Source: Gymnothorax reevesii (lineage: Eukaryota > Chordata > Actinopteri > Anguilliformes > Muraenidae). Taken from it: a stretch of 64,000 nucleotides of DNA. A program made the position numbers and the translations under genes. The notes under the pieces were generated by a model that ran no database searches, was not told the DNA's origin, and saw nothing but the letters and a program-made list of their open reading frames with translations. Below are positions 30,250 through 42,233 of the stretch, in pieces; position 1 is the first letter of the stretch, and every line of letters starts with the position of its first letter. The stretch spans positions 36,777,611 through 36,841,610 of the forward strand of contig CM056592.1 in assembly GCA_029721435.1 (NCBI GenBank), given 5' to 3'.

Positions 30250-30855
30250 CAGGTACGGCGGCGGCTCATGAACTGGCAATCGGGGAAGCTCAAACAATCC
30301 CCTAAAATTAATGACTGGTCCTGACCTGTTTTCAATCATTCATTCATTTAAATTACCTAAACAGAAACTCCGAAAACTCTCTACCCTATCAGCTGTGGCC
30401 AGTTTTCATTTATAACGCATACTGATTACGACTCCAGACTTCTCTCGCTTTTATTTACTCAGGGGTTGGGGTTGGAAGCAATGCATTTGTTTCATGATTG
30501 TTTAAATTAAATAAGATGATTTGAAACGTCTTTATGCAATTCCATTGCTTCAAACTCCTCCACGCACAAGTAGGCTACTTAAATTCCACACGAAAATCTC
30601 GTACATACGCGTTGATTGAATAATTGCTGTCTACAGCAGAGGAACGTAAAAATGCCACTTAAACTCATGCCGAGTGCGTGAGAGTTGACAGGTATGCGTT
30701 ATTAATGAAAACTGGCCGCATCAGATAATGTTGAGTTTTCGGAGTTTCTGTTATTGTCATTTAAATGAATGATTGAAAACAGGTCATGAACAATCATTAA
30801 CTTTAAGGGATTGTTTGAGCTTCCCCTGTTGCCAATTCACGAGCCGCTACTGTTC
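30250..30855. mobile_element. Foldback element, ~170-bp arms
   Basis: The left arm (about 30254-30427) and right arm (about 30690-30852) are inverted copies. Shared blocks include GGGGAAGCTCAAACAATCCC, CCTGTTTTCAATCATTCATT and AACAGAAACTCCGAAAACTC. The 260-bp centre (GATTACGACTCCAGACTTC; TTTCATGATTGTTTAAATT; GATTGAATAATTGCTG) is homologous to the interior of 59564-60117. Confidence 0.85.
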
Positions 30856-31515
30856 AGATAGTAAATAGAGTAATTGTAATGTTTCAACAGCTCATGAGTT
30901 GGGATTCAACAAGACAACTGTTTCACTCTGTCTGTAGATGTGCTACAAATTGTCAACAGAGTATCTGCATACAGTCAACAGAGTAGGCATGTGCGGCAGT
31001 GGCACCCGCTCAGGGCTTGATTGTCTTCTGTGCCTGAGAACTGGTAACAGCTTGAGAATATTATCTCAAGGATTGTTTGCGGGGTCTTTGCGTCTGATGA
31101 GGAGATAATTTGTATTAGTTAATCTCCATAGTCTTTCCGTTTTTGTGGACCCCATTTAGGTGACGGTTGGGAGGGTTTTTCCCTTAGGAGGAGTATTCTT
31201 GTTTTCTTTAATCCTCTATCTCTATCGAGACCTTCAAGGCTGTTTTCCCTCATCATCCGAAAAACAAGTATTCCGGGTGCTTAATGCGCACATAGACATG
31301 CACACAAGTACACACCATACTGTGTAAAGAGGTGGAAAAGGTCAGAGAGTAAAAGTCCAGCCATGTTTTCCATCCACCCGTGAATTCATCCAGCTGATCT
31401 CTTTCATTAGTCCCACCACTTGGAGGAGGAATCGAGCTAAATGACAAATCCAACAAAATACTGGGGTGGATTTTTACTTTTAGAATCTGGATTTTCCACC
31501 TCAGACTGTGTAAAT

Positions 31516-31859
31516 CAGAGCTGGGTTCAAGTACTTTCAAGCATTTTTTTTTTAAAATACCAAAGTGTTTGCGCTTGTATCGGGGTACTTCCTATTAATT
31601 CCTAAAGTACTTGTGCTTGTATTCAAGTACTTTTAAAAGTTCTTGACCATTCTGTCTCCTAAGTGCTGACAGAGATTGGTCAATAATAAAATAATTATTA
31701 GGTATTATTAGGCATTAGGCTTAATAATATTATTTGGCCTAATGCTTAATATTTTGGATTATTAGGTAGTGCTGAGTTTCAAATACAAGCACTATGGTAT
31801 GTAAAAAAAGGTTGCATACAATTCTTAAAAGTGTTTAAAAGTACTTGGACCCAACTCTG
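31516..31859. mobile_element. hAT MITE, 344 bp
   Basis: Perfect 8-bp duplication GTGTAAAT (31508-31515 and 31860-31867). Ends CAGAGCTGGGTTCAAGTACT and, inverted, CAGAGTTGGGTCCAAGTACT. Interior A/T-rich, non-coding. Confidence 0.92.
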
Positions 31860-33560
31860 GTGTAAATGAGCTGTCAATTTATGCAATGAAAACATTTTTA
31901 AATTCAATGTGTTCAGAAAATAAAAAAATAAAAAATAAATTCCTCACAGTGCCTGATATAGAATCACTCATCGCACAGGGTGCTACCCGGCAAACAACAC
32001 ACTTATCAGATGTGCTGGTTTTACAACAGAGAGTCTGGACTGCTGATTTGTTTAACTGAAGAAGAAGAGCTGCAACTGCCCAGCTTTGTAGACTGCCTGT
32101 TCCGGGTCCTGAATGAAGTGGCTCAACAGCTCAGGAAAATAGCTTTAGGGTTATTTGAGTCAAGAATGTATCTATGCGCTTGGCAAAGACTGGTTTTTGG
32201 AACATACACATTGAGCAAGATATTTTATTTTTAATCCATGAGTTGTCATTAGGTAAAGCTGCTACGCTCCACCTGAAATGTGACTCATGTTTGCATTGTT
32301 CTCAGTCCATACCGGGCCTCACTATTGAGTGTTCCTGCATTCTATTCGGTCTTGTACAGCATACTCAATCTGTGACGCTGGCAAAGAGAAATTGCTCAAG
32401 AAATTGCGATAATGAATGATTCAGCGATGTTGTGTCATTGGTTTGCCCATCCTTGACATTGAATCCTCTTGTCATCTGTGTCTAACAACTTCACTGAAGA
32501 TTTAAAGTGGTCAGCAAAGGTGAGTAATTTAATTAGTAATTTGGTAATATCGTGACACACTATTTATCGAGGATAGAGAGGGAGTATGGGCCCAAGCACG
32601 GACAAAAATGAGACTAAAGAGCTGAAATTAAATTTTAAACAAAAAAGCAAAAGAAAACTGCAAGTTCAGTCACCCATAACTGAAGATCTGCCGGCATGGG
32701 AACAAACTGGAACACTGATAGGCAGGGGGAAATTTGCAGAGAAGAGTAATCCTGCCAGACATGGAGAATACACAGGGGTAAGAGGAACGTGCAGCGATGG
32801 AATATGGGAAGACAAAAATATTCACATAGCCTAAATGAACAGACACAAGAGGACCGCTGAAGCACAGCAGAGGAGGATCAGAAATGAGAACCTGAGGACA
32901 CCGAAACAATGAGAATAATGAGAGCTAATTAACGCTGACGACAGGAAGCAGGGAGAGAAGGAAAATAAACACGTGTGGACTGATGCACCGGAATCGAACT
33001 CACAGGAAACTCAAACCACAGAGAGAAAGCCAAAGTCGTAAAAACTATATATTTCTAAATATAAGGAATTCAGCGTACGGCTTCTGTCCGAAAAAGATGG
33101 GTCAACCAGAAAAATGCAAATAAAGAAGAGCAAGACTTGATCGTTCTTGTATTAAATTAACAACAGTGCAAAGACAAGATCGTTTTCCTTCCCTACTTTA
33201 TTGCTTTTCTCGGAAACAATGACCAAATTTTATGCCTGCTAAATCCTCCAGTAATGTCTAGTGAATTCAGACTATGGTGCTGAGTGATCCAATAGTAATG
33301 CAACTAGTAGTGTGAATATTTACTGTCAGCAGTGAGTAATTGAGTAAAGTAAGGGATGACTTTTTTTTTAAAGTAACTAGTAATGCGTAATAAATTACGT
33401 TTTTAGAGTAGCTACACTACTACCACTGGTCATGTCATGCCAACCACTTCAGACAACACCAGTGACCAGCAGGAGTTTGTCACTCTCGTACACAGCAGAG
33501 GTCCTCTTACAAATCCAGTGGACCAGACGGATAGAAGGAGGTGAAGAAAAGCTTGGAGAG

Positions 33561-33655
33561 GGACGGGGTATCCAATGGCATGGAAGCAGAGGGACGGGGT
33601 ATCCAATGGCATGGAAGCAGAGGGACGGGGTATCCAATGGCATGGAAGCAGAGCA
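33561..33655. repeat. 31-bp minisatellite, three copies
   Basis: Unit GGGACGGGGTATCCAATGGC followed by ATGGAAGCAGA, three nearly identical copies. Confidence 0.9.
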
Positions 33656-34392
33656 ACTCCCATGTTTTTGACGCAAGGCTTCCTTGGTGCATGGTACAGT
33701 CTTGCATTTAGATACAATGATGAGGTCTTTACGGGCAAAGATTTCCAAATCATTGCTTTCTTTTTTGCTCGCTTTAAGTTATCAATTAAGCGTCACCAAA
33801 AACCAGGGGACACAGGGGTTGTCCAGGACCCAGCTCAGAATGTTTGCAGCACCTTGAGTGCAAATCATAAAGAATTCAGGCTGTTCTGGGGGGTCCAGTA
33901 TAAGAAAGGAGTACCAAATTAAGCGGCCACTGGGTGTATATAAAGTCATGGAAAACTTGTGAATGTGTCTACTCATTGCAATGGTACTGGCGTCATCAAT
34001 CTGGTCATGATGCAAAGACAGCACTGAGTCAATTCTCCAACTGAAAGGAAGTGATTTAAAAGCAGAATCAAGACCGTACATTCACAATGTTTACTAAGAA
34101 TTGAATCAGCAAATTCAATAAGGGCCCAACACTATGTTAAAAATGGGTGGAAATGGGTCCTCACTGAATTCACCGATTCAATTAATTTCTGGACCAGTAA
34201 AGACCAGCCCTGACATCTGTGGGTGTTCAAGACTGAGTGAGCAAGTGAGAGAGTGACTGATGAAGTTACACCATTGGTTGGCCAGCTGAGTACACTTTCC
34301 CCACTGGTCCTCTGGAACTGATGTGCTGCAAAAAATTTTTATCACGTCACGAGAGGGGTTTACCAGCAAATCCACACAGCTCGACAGTTTTC

Positions 34393-35421
34393 TGCTATGA
34401 TTCTGCCCTTTCGTGTGTTGTCCCGTGCGTTTTTGTGCTTGTGATTTACTTTCGTCTCGTTTATTTTCCAGCCGGCTGATGATCCGCTTCCAATCTGCCT
34501 TCAGTGGTGTTGCGTGATTGCCTTCAGCATGCCTGTGTCTCGTCGTCCAATCACCTTTCTACTTTCGGTTTGGCTTTGGTATTTCATTCATTGCTTCCAG
34601 CTATGCTTAATTCCGGGTCTCGCAAACTGAGTGAATACGTTCTCTGATAGGACATTACTAACCCGTACTAATCTTCACATATTTAAGGGTGATTGTAAGT
34701 ACTTCGTCACTTAGTATTAACCTTGATTAACTCATTTAGCGAGCGTATGCGTTTCTGGCTTTTCTGCTTTCAGTCTGAACTTTCTGATTAACTGCTGTTT
34801 AAACCCTGTGCTTTCCCTTACTTTCTTTTATGGTGCTTTTTTTCTTGTCACGTTTAGATTGCCTTAATCTAAACCGTCTAGCTTGATTGCTCGTCTCAGC
34901 GTCTCGTCTCGAGTCATTAGTATTACCCGGTCCTCGTGTGATTGTTTATTAATCCCCATGTGTTTCTGTTTCAGTGTGATTGCATTTCGAGTCCCCGCCT
35001 CCTCTCCTGATCTTTAAATGTGGCAGTATTGGAAGCTTTTATCAGACGGATCCTTGTTTGACTCAGTCTACATGGTGATAGCTTTGCGCCTGCATTTTTC
35101 CCTGAGCATGTCCTGAGTCTTGCCTTTTGCAGCACCCCTGTCTTGTCTTCCTTTTCGTTCAGTCTCCCAGTGTGGTTCGTCAGTTAGGTTCAGTCTTTGT
35201 TTTTTAGTTTATCCACTCATTGAGTGTGTACCTCAGTTCTCCCCCTGCCTTTGGCAGTGTATTTCAGTTCTCCCTTCTGTTCAGTGCCTGTGCACGGTGT
35301 TTTATTTCTGGCGTGCCAGCCATATTCTCCCCCAAATGTTTTTGTGTTTAATAAACACTTCTGCATCCTGCGCCTGGTGTTTCCGGCTCCCTTCTTACAT
35401 TTTCAGCAATGTCCGGTAACA
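34393..35421 (+). repeat. Solo LTR, plus orientation (pair with 40934-41947)
   Basis: 1029 bp, starting TGCTATGATTCTGCC and ending CCGGTAACA, with AATAAA at 35350. Long blocks match the inverse of 40934-41947 (CGTCTCGAGTCATTA; TTTCGAGTCCCCGCCTC; ATTCATTGCTTCCA). No open frame of the retrotransposon adjoins it. Target duplication not evident. Confidence 0.82.
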
Positions 35422-35744
35422 AATTGTCCACAATATTGCGCATAGACCATAAACAGTCCAGCCATACACCAGGTTTTGACTTATTCTTGTGTAAATATTA
35501 ATGCTTGAATACTGAAAGGTTGTTTAGCATCACTGTTACTTTTTTTGCAGTTTGAGTCCTGTTTTTCCAGGTGCAGCTCAGAGGCCCTATTTGACGGATT
35601 TGTACTTCATTGGTTCATTGATTTGCACCGTTTTAGCTGACCGCTCTTCAAAACAAGCTGGAAGCCTCCAGCAGGCAGCTCTTAAACTTTTTCACACACA
35701 CTTTTGGCACTTTGGATCTTATCAGCTATGTAAACTGTTGGCAG

Positions 35745-35887
35745 GTAAAGGAGTTTGCAGATGGCGTACAGCACTTCCAGAGCATCATAGATAAGGAGAT
35801 GAATTTGTACTGGAATGATGTGAAGAGAAGCGTATGGAGAGTGAGAGAGACCAAATCATGATGCGAAACATTGATCACATCTATGAG
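35745..35887 (+). pseudogene. Frameshifted orphan exon, coiled-coil-like
   Basis: Preceded by TGTTGGCAG and followed by GTGAGG, both plausible splice signals. Translates as VKEFADGVQHFQSIIDKEMN then LYWNDVKR, and, one frame over, KRMESERDQIMMRNIDHIYE. A single missing base near 35826 separates the two halves. The composition looks like genuine helical protein, but I do not recognise the gene and found no neighbouring exons. Probably a decayed duplicate. Confidence 0.4.
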
Positions 35888-36050
35888 GTGAGGTGACATG
35901 TGGGTATATATGGCTGCTTGTCGAACTGGTTCCCTTGTATTTATGTTGTGGCTGCTGACAAAACAGCAGGTTGAATTCTGAATTATATTGGGCCATGTTA
36001 TCTGCTCAGATTCATATTCTGAATCTCATAGGGCCATAATATCTGCTCAA

Positions 36051-36360
36051 AGTGAGGTACGATTCAGGAACCACACGCGGGAATTGAAATGCCAATCTTC
36101 GTAAAACTTTATTCGTTCCAAGTCGTGACCAAAAAAGCACGGAGATTGCAGTACCGGAGGAATAATGAACAACCGTATAGTCGAGGGACAGGCAGGGGTC
36201 AAAGCCAAAGGATCAGAGTTCTCATGGTCAGGAAAAAATTTGAAATTAAAAAACAGGCAATGGTCATACATAGGGCCTCAGTAGAAGGAACCGTAGTCAA
36301 ACAGGCAGGGGTCAAAAAATCCAAAGTATCAAACAAACAAGGCCAGGAGTTTTAAAACTC
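36051..36360 (-). repeat. Possible LTR fragment
   Basis: Purine-rich sequence with GGACAGGCAGGGGTCAAAG and AACAGGCAGGGGTCAAAAAA internal repeats and a minus-strand AATAAA near 36108. Resembles fish solo LTRs read backwards. Ends not defined. Confidence 0.35.
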
Positions 36361-38155
36361 ATTAGATGGCACTTCACAATGCAGATGGACAATGACCCAG
36401 AGCATACTGCCAAAGCAAACTAATTACAAGCAGATGGGACTATTTGGTGTCCCTAACTTATGTGGAGGTATGTGTGAGTGATTTATTAGTATGTGCCTAC
36501 GTGCGTGCATATGTGTGTGCGTGTGTGCGTGTCCGTATTCCTACCTTTTCCCCAATGAATGTTGGCAAAGGTACAGCCCCTCCCCCCTGTGCAGTCCTGA
36601 TCAAAATAAAATATGATTGCAACTCGAGAATTCAAATTATGACCTCTACTTTCTTTCACTGTATTTTCTGACTTTTAGCTGCAATCATACATCATTGGAG
36701 TACATGTTATTCCCACAGTGATGGTGAACCAGTGCCCTTAAACATACAGTATCTCAAAAGGATAAGCAACTGACTCTGTGGTCAGATTAAGATAGTGTTT
36801 AAGGACAGATACATTTTGAAGGTCCAACCTCAACACGTCTTCTCTTACCACAAAGTCATCTGGTGTGAGTGTATATTTGCCTGCAGATAAAACTTTAAGG
36901 ACGCTTTTATTCCACACAGTCTCTGAAGCTTCTCCAGATAATTAGTTTGTATAATTCAATGAAGAAGCTCTCAGCATTCCTCTATTTTAAAAACCCAACA
37001 ACCACTTGTTGCTGAAGCAACAGGCGGAGGGATATGCAAGAAGGATCTTCAGGTGTCATTCAGAAGGCAAGCAATAAATAAAACCTCACTCATAAACCAG
37101 CTGGTCAAGTAGAACCATACCATCCTGACCCACATGAGTATAAACGATCCTTGAGTTGAGTGAAGCACAAGTACGCCAGTCTACGGAAGGAGGATGTTCG
37201 CTTATATTGGGTAAATATTTGTCAGATAAGAACCAGCAAGACAAAATAATATTTGGATAAATCCAAGATAAACACTGGAGAGCGCCACAATTATATGATT
37301 TCACTGTATGTACAGTACTATAAGCGTTTGCTTTGTGCATTGGCTCGGAGTGCACAAACAGTGGAATTGGACTCAGGTGCGAAGATGGTTCGGGTTTTTT
37401 ATGCCTTCTTGGCAATGTAGGAAGGCAAAGTCAAAGTATACTGACACAGTGAAAACGCAAAACCCATATTTAATAACCAAAAACAAGAAGCAACCAATGT
37501 TTTCTGATTCATTTTTAAACAAATAGACCAAGTATTTAATTGACCGTAAAACTGTGAAGTTTCATTACATTATCTCAAAAAATGTTTCCAATATACCACT
37601 GTGAATGCACAGACCCTCCACAAACTGTCAGTAGCAACTGTGTCCTCCCTGTGCTTGCACACGTGGTAAATGGCGAGGCATTGATTCGCGCAAATGTCGC
37701 ACAGTTGCTTGAGGAAAGTTCCTCCACTCCTCCTGTAGTACTGCTATGAACTCGGCGATGTTGCATAGTTGACGTTGATGCCGGCGCATACGACGAGCCC
37801 AGCGGCGTTCTTGAGGGGGGTAAACTAGGAATGATTCACAGGGCCCCTGACTATGGGGAGGGCCCCTGAGACCCCCTTTCAGTTTTTTGTTTTTTTTTTT
37901 AAATTTAATCATTACTTATTATTGTTATTATTTTCATAATGTTAATATATAGGCCTATTGCTAATTGATGCGAATTCATTGTTCTCTGGGAATAAATCAG
38001 TTGAAATGTATGACCCAGCCTGCAAATAGTAACTATAATCTATTCAGACACCCCCATTATCAGTGCGCATTGGTTTAGTCCGCCCTCTCGCGGACTTTTG
38101 ATTAAATGCTCAACGGATTTCAGGACACTCACTGATTCGGCATTAAATGCAGCAG

Positions 38156-38287
38156 ATGTCATCAAAAAGGAAGTCAGGTTTTCAGAAAAGAAACGAAAGG
38201 CAAGAAAGAAAGAGGAAACAGGATGAAGGACAGCAACTGCTGACTGATTTCTTTCCTAAGAAAGGCAAGCCCAAATGTGAACATTGA
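38156..38287 (+). pseudogene. hAT transposase N-terminal exon remnant
   Basis: ATG at 38156 encodes 43 residues, MSSKRKSGFQKRNERQER, then a lysine/arginine-rich stretch and LLTDFFPKKGK, the usual start of fish hAT transposases. A second piece before a GTGAGC donor at about 38585 (ECDDAPATTGVNLSQ) and one at about 39594 (EGQADKDVMEDEDVV) look like following exon parts. The hAT dimerisation/catalytic domain is absent. Confidence 0.55.
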
Positions 38288-38633
38288 CAGCCTGGTTATC
38301 CCACTCAGTTGCATACGATTGTGATAGTAGCCTAAGTCAATTAATTTGAAATAAAATAATCTTTCATTTTGTAGGCTAGGATACATAATTGTGATGGAAG
38401 CTTTATTCTTGTCTTAAATTTATTTTCATAATATATACGTATATAGATACAAGTGTCCCAAAAGCTTAGGCTATGAGATCATGTTGTTGTCCAAATGATA
38501 GCAAAGCTAATTTTGAAATAAATCCCACAAATGTCACAGAATGTGATGATGCTCCTGCCACGACAGGTGTCAACTTGAGCCAAGGTGAGCCTATTTTAGT
38601 CTATGCGATCTGAAGGGAAATCACACTGTAAAC

Positions 38634-39403
38634 CAATGTTTCTCAACTAGGGTTCGATGCCGCCCGCCCTCATCAGGAGTAGAATCATGTCATCACACAA
38701 ATGAAATTTAATCCAAACGATTTAGCCACCATCCTGGCCTACCAATGGCCTACCCATTATGTGGCCAAGAGATTGTCTTTTCCACATCAAATTTGTAGAT
38801 TCTGTCCTCGTTACGTTATGAATCTTAATCGACGTCCATCAGCTGCCATCTCCAGGCGGCGCTGAGAAAGGGAAGTGTAGCTGGGGAAAAAAACAAACTT
38901 TCAATCGTGAATCGATTCGTCCGTTTGATTTTATTCGCCTTCGGTTTAAACAGTAGGGCAGCAGGAAAGTTCCCTGGCCATCTCCAAGCGCCAGTTATTG
39001 CTGAAATGCGGGAATTCAATGGCGATTTTTGACGAGCCACCAGTAAGTTTTGAATGCCGTAAAGCCACTCATTATCTGCGCCAGAGATAAGAGCCTGTCT
39101 GCCCCGTGGCCGCACGTGAAAAGACAGGCAGAGAATATCCGTGCTGAGCAGATACAGTATCTGTGCTCTGTTTTGAGGAGTGTTCATGGAAATTATAGGT
39201 TACTGTGACATGTTTTGTATTTAAATGTGAAACATTTTTTAAACAATGATAATACATATTGCTAATAATGCATTCCAATAAATAAATAGTAATAAATAAA
39301 TAAATAAATAAAACGTTTCCAATATGGAACAAAATGAAAAGGGGGTAGTCCTATTCCTGTTAAGGCTGCCTTAACTTGCATGAAAAAATGTTGAGAAACA
39401 CTG
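38634..39403. mobile_element. hAT MITE nested in the hAT element
   Basis: Ends CAATGTTTCTCAAC and, inverted, CAGTGTTTCTCAAC. Flanks CTGTAAAC (38626-38633) and CTAAAAAC (39404-39411) agree at 6 of 8 positions, suggesting an aged 8-bp duplication. Interior non-coding; contains an (ATAA)n run at about 39281-39313. Confidence 0.75.
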
Positions 39404-39737
39404 CTAAAAACATGGATTTTCTAAATTTAAATAGGAATTATTTATTGATACCATTATGATGAAATGATTTTTAACCTATAAATACGATATATTTCATGAT
39501 ACAACTGTTAATATGATGTAGGAGGTTTTATTTTTAATTTTAAGTCTTAAGTCTTTTCTTTCGTATGAAATAAACTGCATACTTTTATCTGTAGAGGGCC
39601 AGGCAGATAAAGATGTGATGGAAGATGAGGATGTTGTGTTGTTTATTTAGGCCTAATATATTATGAGTAAATACAATGAAACAACAAACTGTGCATGTGC
39701 AATATTTGCTAAGGTATCAAGCAATGCAATTGCAATT

Positions 39738-39767
39738 GTGTGTGTGTGTGTGTGTGTGGGGGGGGGT
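39738..39767. repeat. (TG)n microsatellite with G run
   Basis: TG dinucleotides ending in GGGGGGG near the right end of the hAT element. Confidence 0.9.
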
Positions 39768-40749
39768 CCATGGAACTGGTTGTTCCTGGGGCCCCAAATT
39801 TGGTGTGACGCCCCTGGACGAGCCAGATCATCCCACGTGTTTAATGGGGCTAAGATCCAGTGAACTTGATGGCCACAGAAGAACATCGATCCCTGCTCGT
39901 TGGAGAAAGTCTCTGGTGCGGTGTGGAGAATGGGGACGGGCGTTGTCGTGTTGGAACGTGAACGGTAATCGTTGTTGCCCTCATTTGTTCAACAGTGGTT
40001 GGATAACTGGTCTTAAAATCTCATCCACATATTCTGTGCCATTAGACCTCCACGCATCACAACAGGTTCACTCCAAAATCCCACATTAATGGCAGCCCAG
40101 ACCATCACACAACCCCCATCAAACCCATTTCTCTCCAGAACACGCCGGTCTTGATGACGTTCATATTGCCTCCTGTAAATCCTTTGTCGACCATCAGCAA
40201 ATGCCACACAGAACCTCGATTTTGAAAAAAAAACCCAACGGTGGAAGACTCGTGGCGGCTCAAGATGATGACATTGAGCAAACTGGAGTCCGTTGTCTCT
40301 GTGACGTTGTGTCATGATGTTGCCTCGATACGGCCACCGGCACCTTGACCCCGCAGCTTGCGGTGACCAAATCACAGTCATGGCATAGATGGTGTGTCCA
40401 TGGTGTCCTATCATGTTCCGAGCCGTGTCTGCTGCTGTTTGGAACCGGTTCCTGAGACGATGTGCCGTTGTAACCGGAAGTTGTCCTGGTCAGGGGCGGT
40501 ATTGAACGCTTCCTGTCTGTTGGTAGCAATGCTCCAGTCTGTTGATGGTGGATGATGTGTTGATGTTCCCCCACGCAGCATCCCCAAAGCTCACTCCCTC
40601 TGCTGTTCTGTAAGCTGTGGCATCAGACACTGATGCTGATGGGGATGAAACTCTGTGCCTTTTAGGTGTCCAATGTCTTGCTTTGCACTTGCATGTCATG
40701 CATGTGATGCATTCAATCTGCTGCTAATGTCATGGCAAAGTTGCGTTTT

Positions 40750-40836
40750 GGAGAAGTGATCCCCTGACAGACACACAAACTGGGTTTGAACCCAGACTTA
40801 CACAAATTCCAGCTTTTAACCATCATACCACAATAT
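40750..40836 (-). repeat. tRNA-derived SINE head or tRNA pseudogene
   Basis: Minus strand GTGGTATGATGGTTAAAAGC (A box) and TGGGTTCAAACCCA (B box, with a perfect T-stem) at tRNA-like spacing. The rest of the cloverleaf is poor. An A-run lies at 40866-40886. Confidence 0.5.
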
Positions 40837-40933
40837 TTCTTCCGGAGTAATTTTGATGGCTTCCAAAAAAAAAAAAAAAAAAAAAAGGCTACAATTTACA
40901 AAAATTAGGCGTTGTATTTTCACTGTGCGTTTT

Positions 40934-41947
40934 TGTTAGGAAGTAGTCAGGGGGACACCAGATACAGGATTCAAACACTAGGAGAAAGTTGGCAAACAGG
41001 CCAGAAACAAAACACCATGCACATGCACTGAACAAATGGGAAAACTAAGGTACACTGCCCAAGGGGGAAACAGAAGTACTAACTCCAAGAGTGGCTAAAC
41101 TAGAAAAACAAAAACTGGACCTAACTAAACTGACGGACACACTGGGAGACTTCGACAAGGGGCAGTCAAGATGAGGGCGCTGCAAAATACAAGACTCACA
41201 AATAACACAAAGGAAATACTCAGAAGGCACAGGAGCCGAGATTTCACAATGCAGCGCTGAGTCTAACAAAGTTCCGTCTGACGGTCGCTCTCCTCTTCCC
41301 CACAGATATACGCATGGGATGAGGCGGGGACTCGGAACGCAATCTCAAATGGAAACAGAAACACGTGGGATTAATAAAACAATTACACGAGAACCGGGTA
41401 AACAATAATGACTCGAGACAAGACGCTGAGACAATCAATCAAGCTAGACAGTTTAGATTGAGGTAGTCTAAACGTGACGAGTATAAAGCACCGCGAGAGA
41501 AGCAAAGGGAAGCACAGCTTTAAACGCAGTTAATCAGGGAAAACTGAGGAAGGAATTACAAAAGCTAGAAATGCTCGCACTCACTAACGAGTTAATTAGG
41601 TTAATACTACGTGACGAAATATATACAATCACCCTAAAAATAAGTACTGGTTAGTACGGGTTAGTAATTCAGAGAACGCATTCACTCAGAGTTTAGCGAG
41701 ACCCACAATCAAGCACAGGTGGAAGCAATGAATGAAAAACCAGAGCCGAAACCGAGGAAGGAAACGTGATTGGACAACGAGATGCAGGCAACTGAAGGCT
41801 GTCACACGACATCACTGGAGTTTGGGCAAGAGAGAATCAATCATCAGACGGCAGAAATGAAAGCTGAAAAATAAAGCGAGAGTGAGGCACAGGTGAAGAA
41901 GCACGAGCACGAAGGCAATACAACACCCATGAGGCAGAACCATAACA
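40934..41947 (-). repeat. Solo LTR, minus orientation (pair with 34393-35421)
   Basis: Minus strand starts TGTTATGGTTCTGCCTCATG and ends ACTTCCTAACA; 1014 bp. Flanks GTTTT and GTTTC match at 4 of 5 bases. Homologous throughout to 34393-35421 in inverted orientation. Lies immediately beyond the right end of the Tc3-like element. Confidence 0.85.
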
Positions 41948-42233
41948 GTTTCAGTACACAAAGAAACAAGGAAACAAGGTCCCTGGATAATAATACAACT
42001 AATGCAGAGAATGACTAATGAAAGTGCTTAAGTATTACAAATATGAAGAAACAAGGAAACGAGGTCCCTGGTTACAAAGTAGAAGCACTGAACATGAACA
42101 TTAATCACAGCGCTTAATCAAGGAAGTTACAAACACGCAAACGTGTGAGGCTTAAGTCTACACAAGACTCTAGTTAAACTACAGGCTCATGAGGCTTACG
42201 AGACTTTGCATCAAATGAGTGCAAAGCTCTATC

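Larger units (their letters stand above)
37800..39816 (+). mobile_element. hAT element with perfect 8-bp TSD
   Basis: GACGAGCC occurs at 37792-37799 and 39817-39824. Ends CAGCGGCGT and inverted CAGGGGCGT, the hAT CAG..CTG type. GGGCCCC-rich subterminal repeats on both sides. Length 2017 bp, including a nested MITE at 38634-39403. It retains 5' transposase exon-like segments but no catalytic domain, so it is non-autonomous. Confidence 0.93.
37620..40699 (-). pseudogene. Tc3-type transposase pseudogene (split)
   Basis: Reading on the minus strand: N-terminal frames from 40699 are scrambled. The DDE core begins SKSRFCVAFADGRQRIYRRQ (first acidic residue, about 40220), FDGGCVMVWAAINVGF and QHDNARPHSPHRTRDFLQR (second Asp). 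SLDLSPIKHV follows near 39850, where the usual DLSPIEH has lost its Glu. After the hAT insertion the C-terminus continues ARRMRRHQRQLCNIAEFIAV and EEWRNFPQATVRHLRESM, ending GGHSCY. Multiple frameshifts. Confidence 0.82.
37441..40930 (-). mobile_element. Tc3-like element split by a hAT element
   Basis: Ends share CACAGTGAAAA (37445 region; inverted TTTTCACTGTG at about 40918-40928). Minus-strand transposase pieces lie at about 39825-40699 and 37620-37799, separated by a 2017-bp hAT insertion with an 8-bp TSD. Outermost bases are eroded on the right, where a solo LTR begins at 40934. Confidence 0.82.

Noticed and set aside
33430..33753. Frames of 99-107 codons on the minus strand
   Set aside because: Their repeated HAIGYPVPL segments come from the 31-bp minisatellite.
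35120..35445. Plus-strand frames of 73-99 codons
   Set aside because: They lie inside the solo LTR 34393-35421 and have no domain.
40750..40836. Functional tRNA gene
   Set aside because: A and B boxes are present but acceptor and anticodon stems do not pair well; fits a SINE head.
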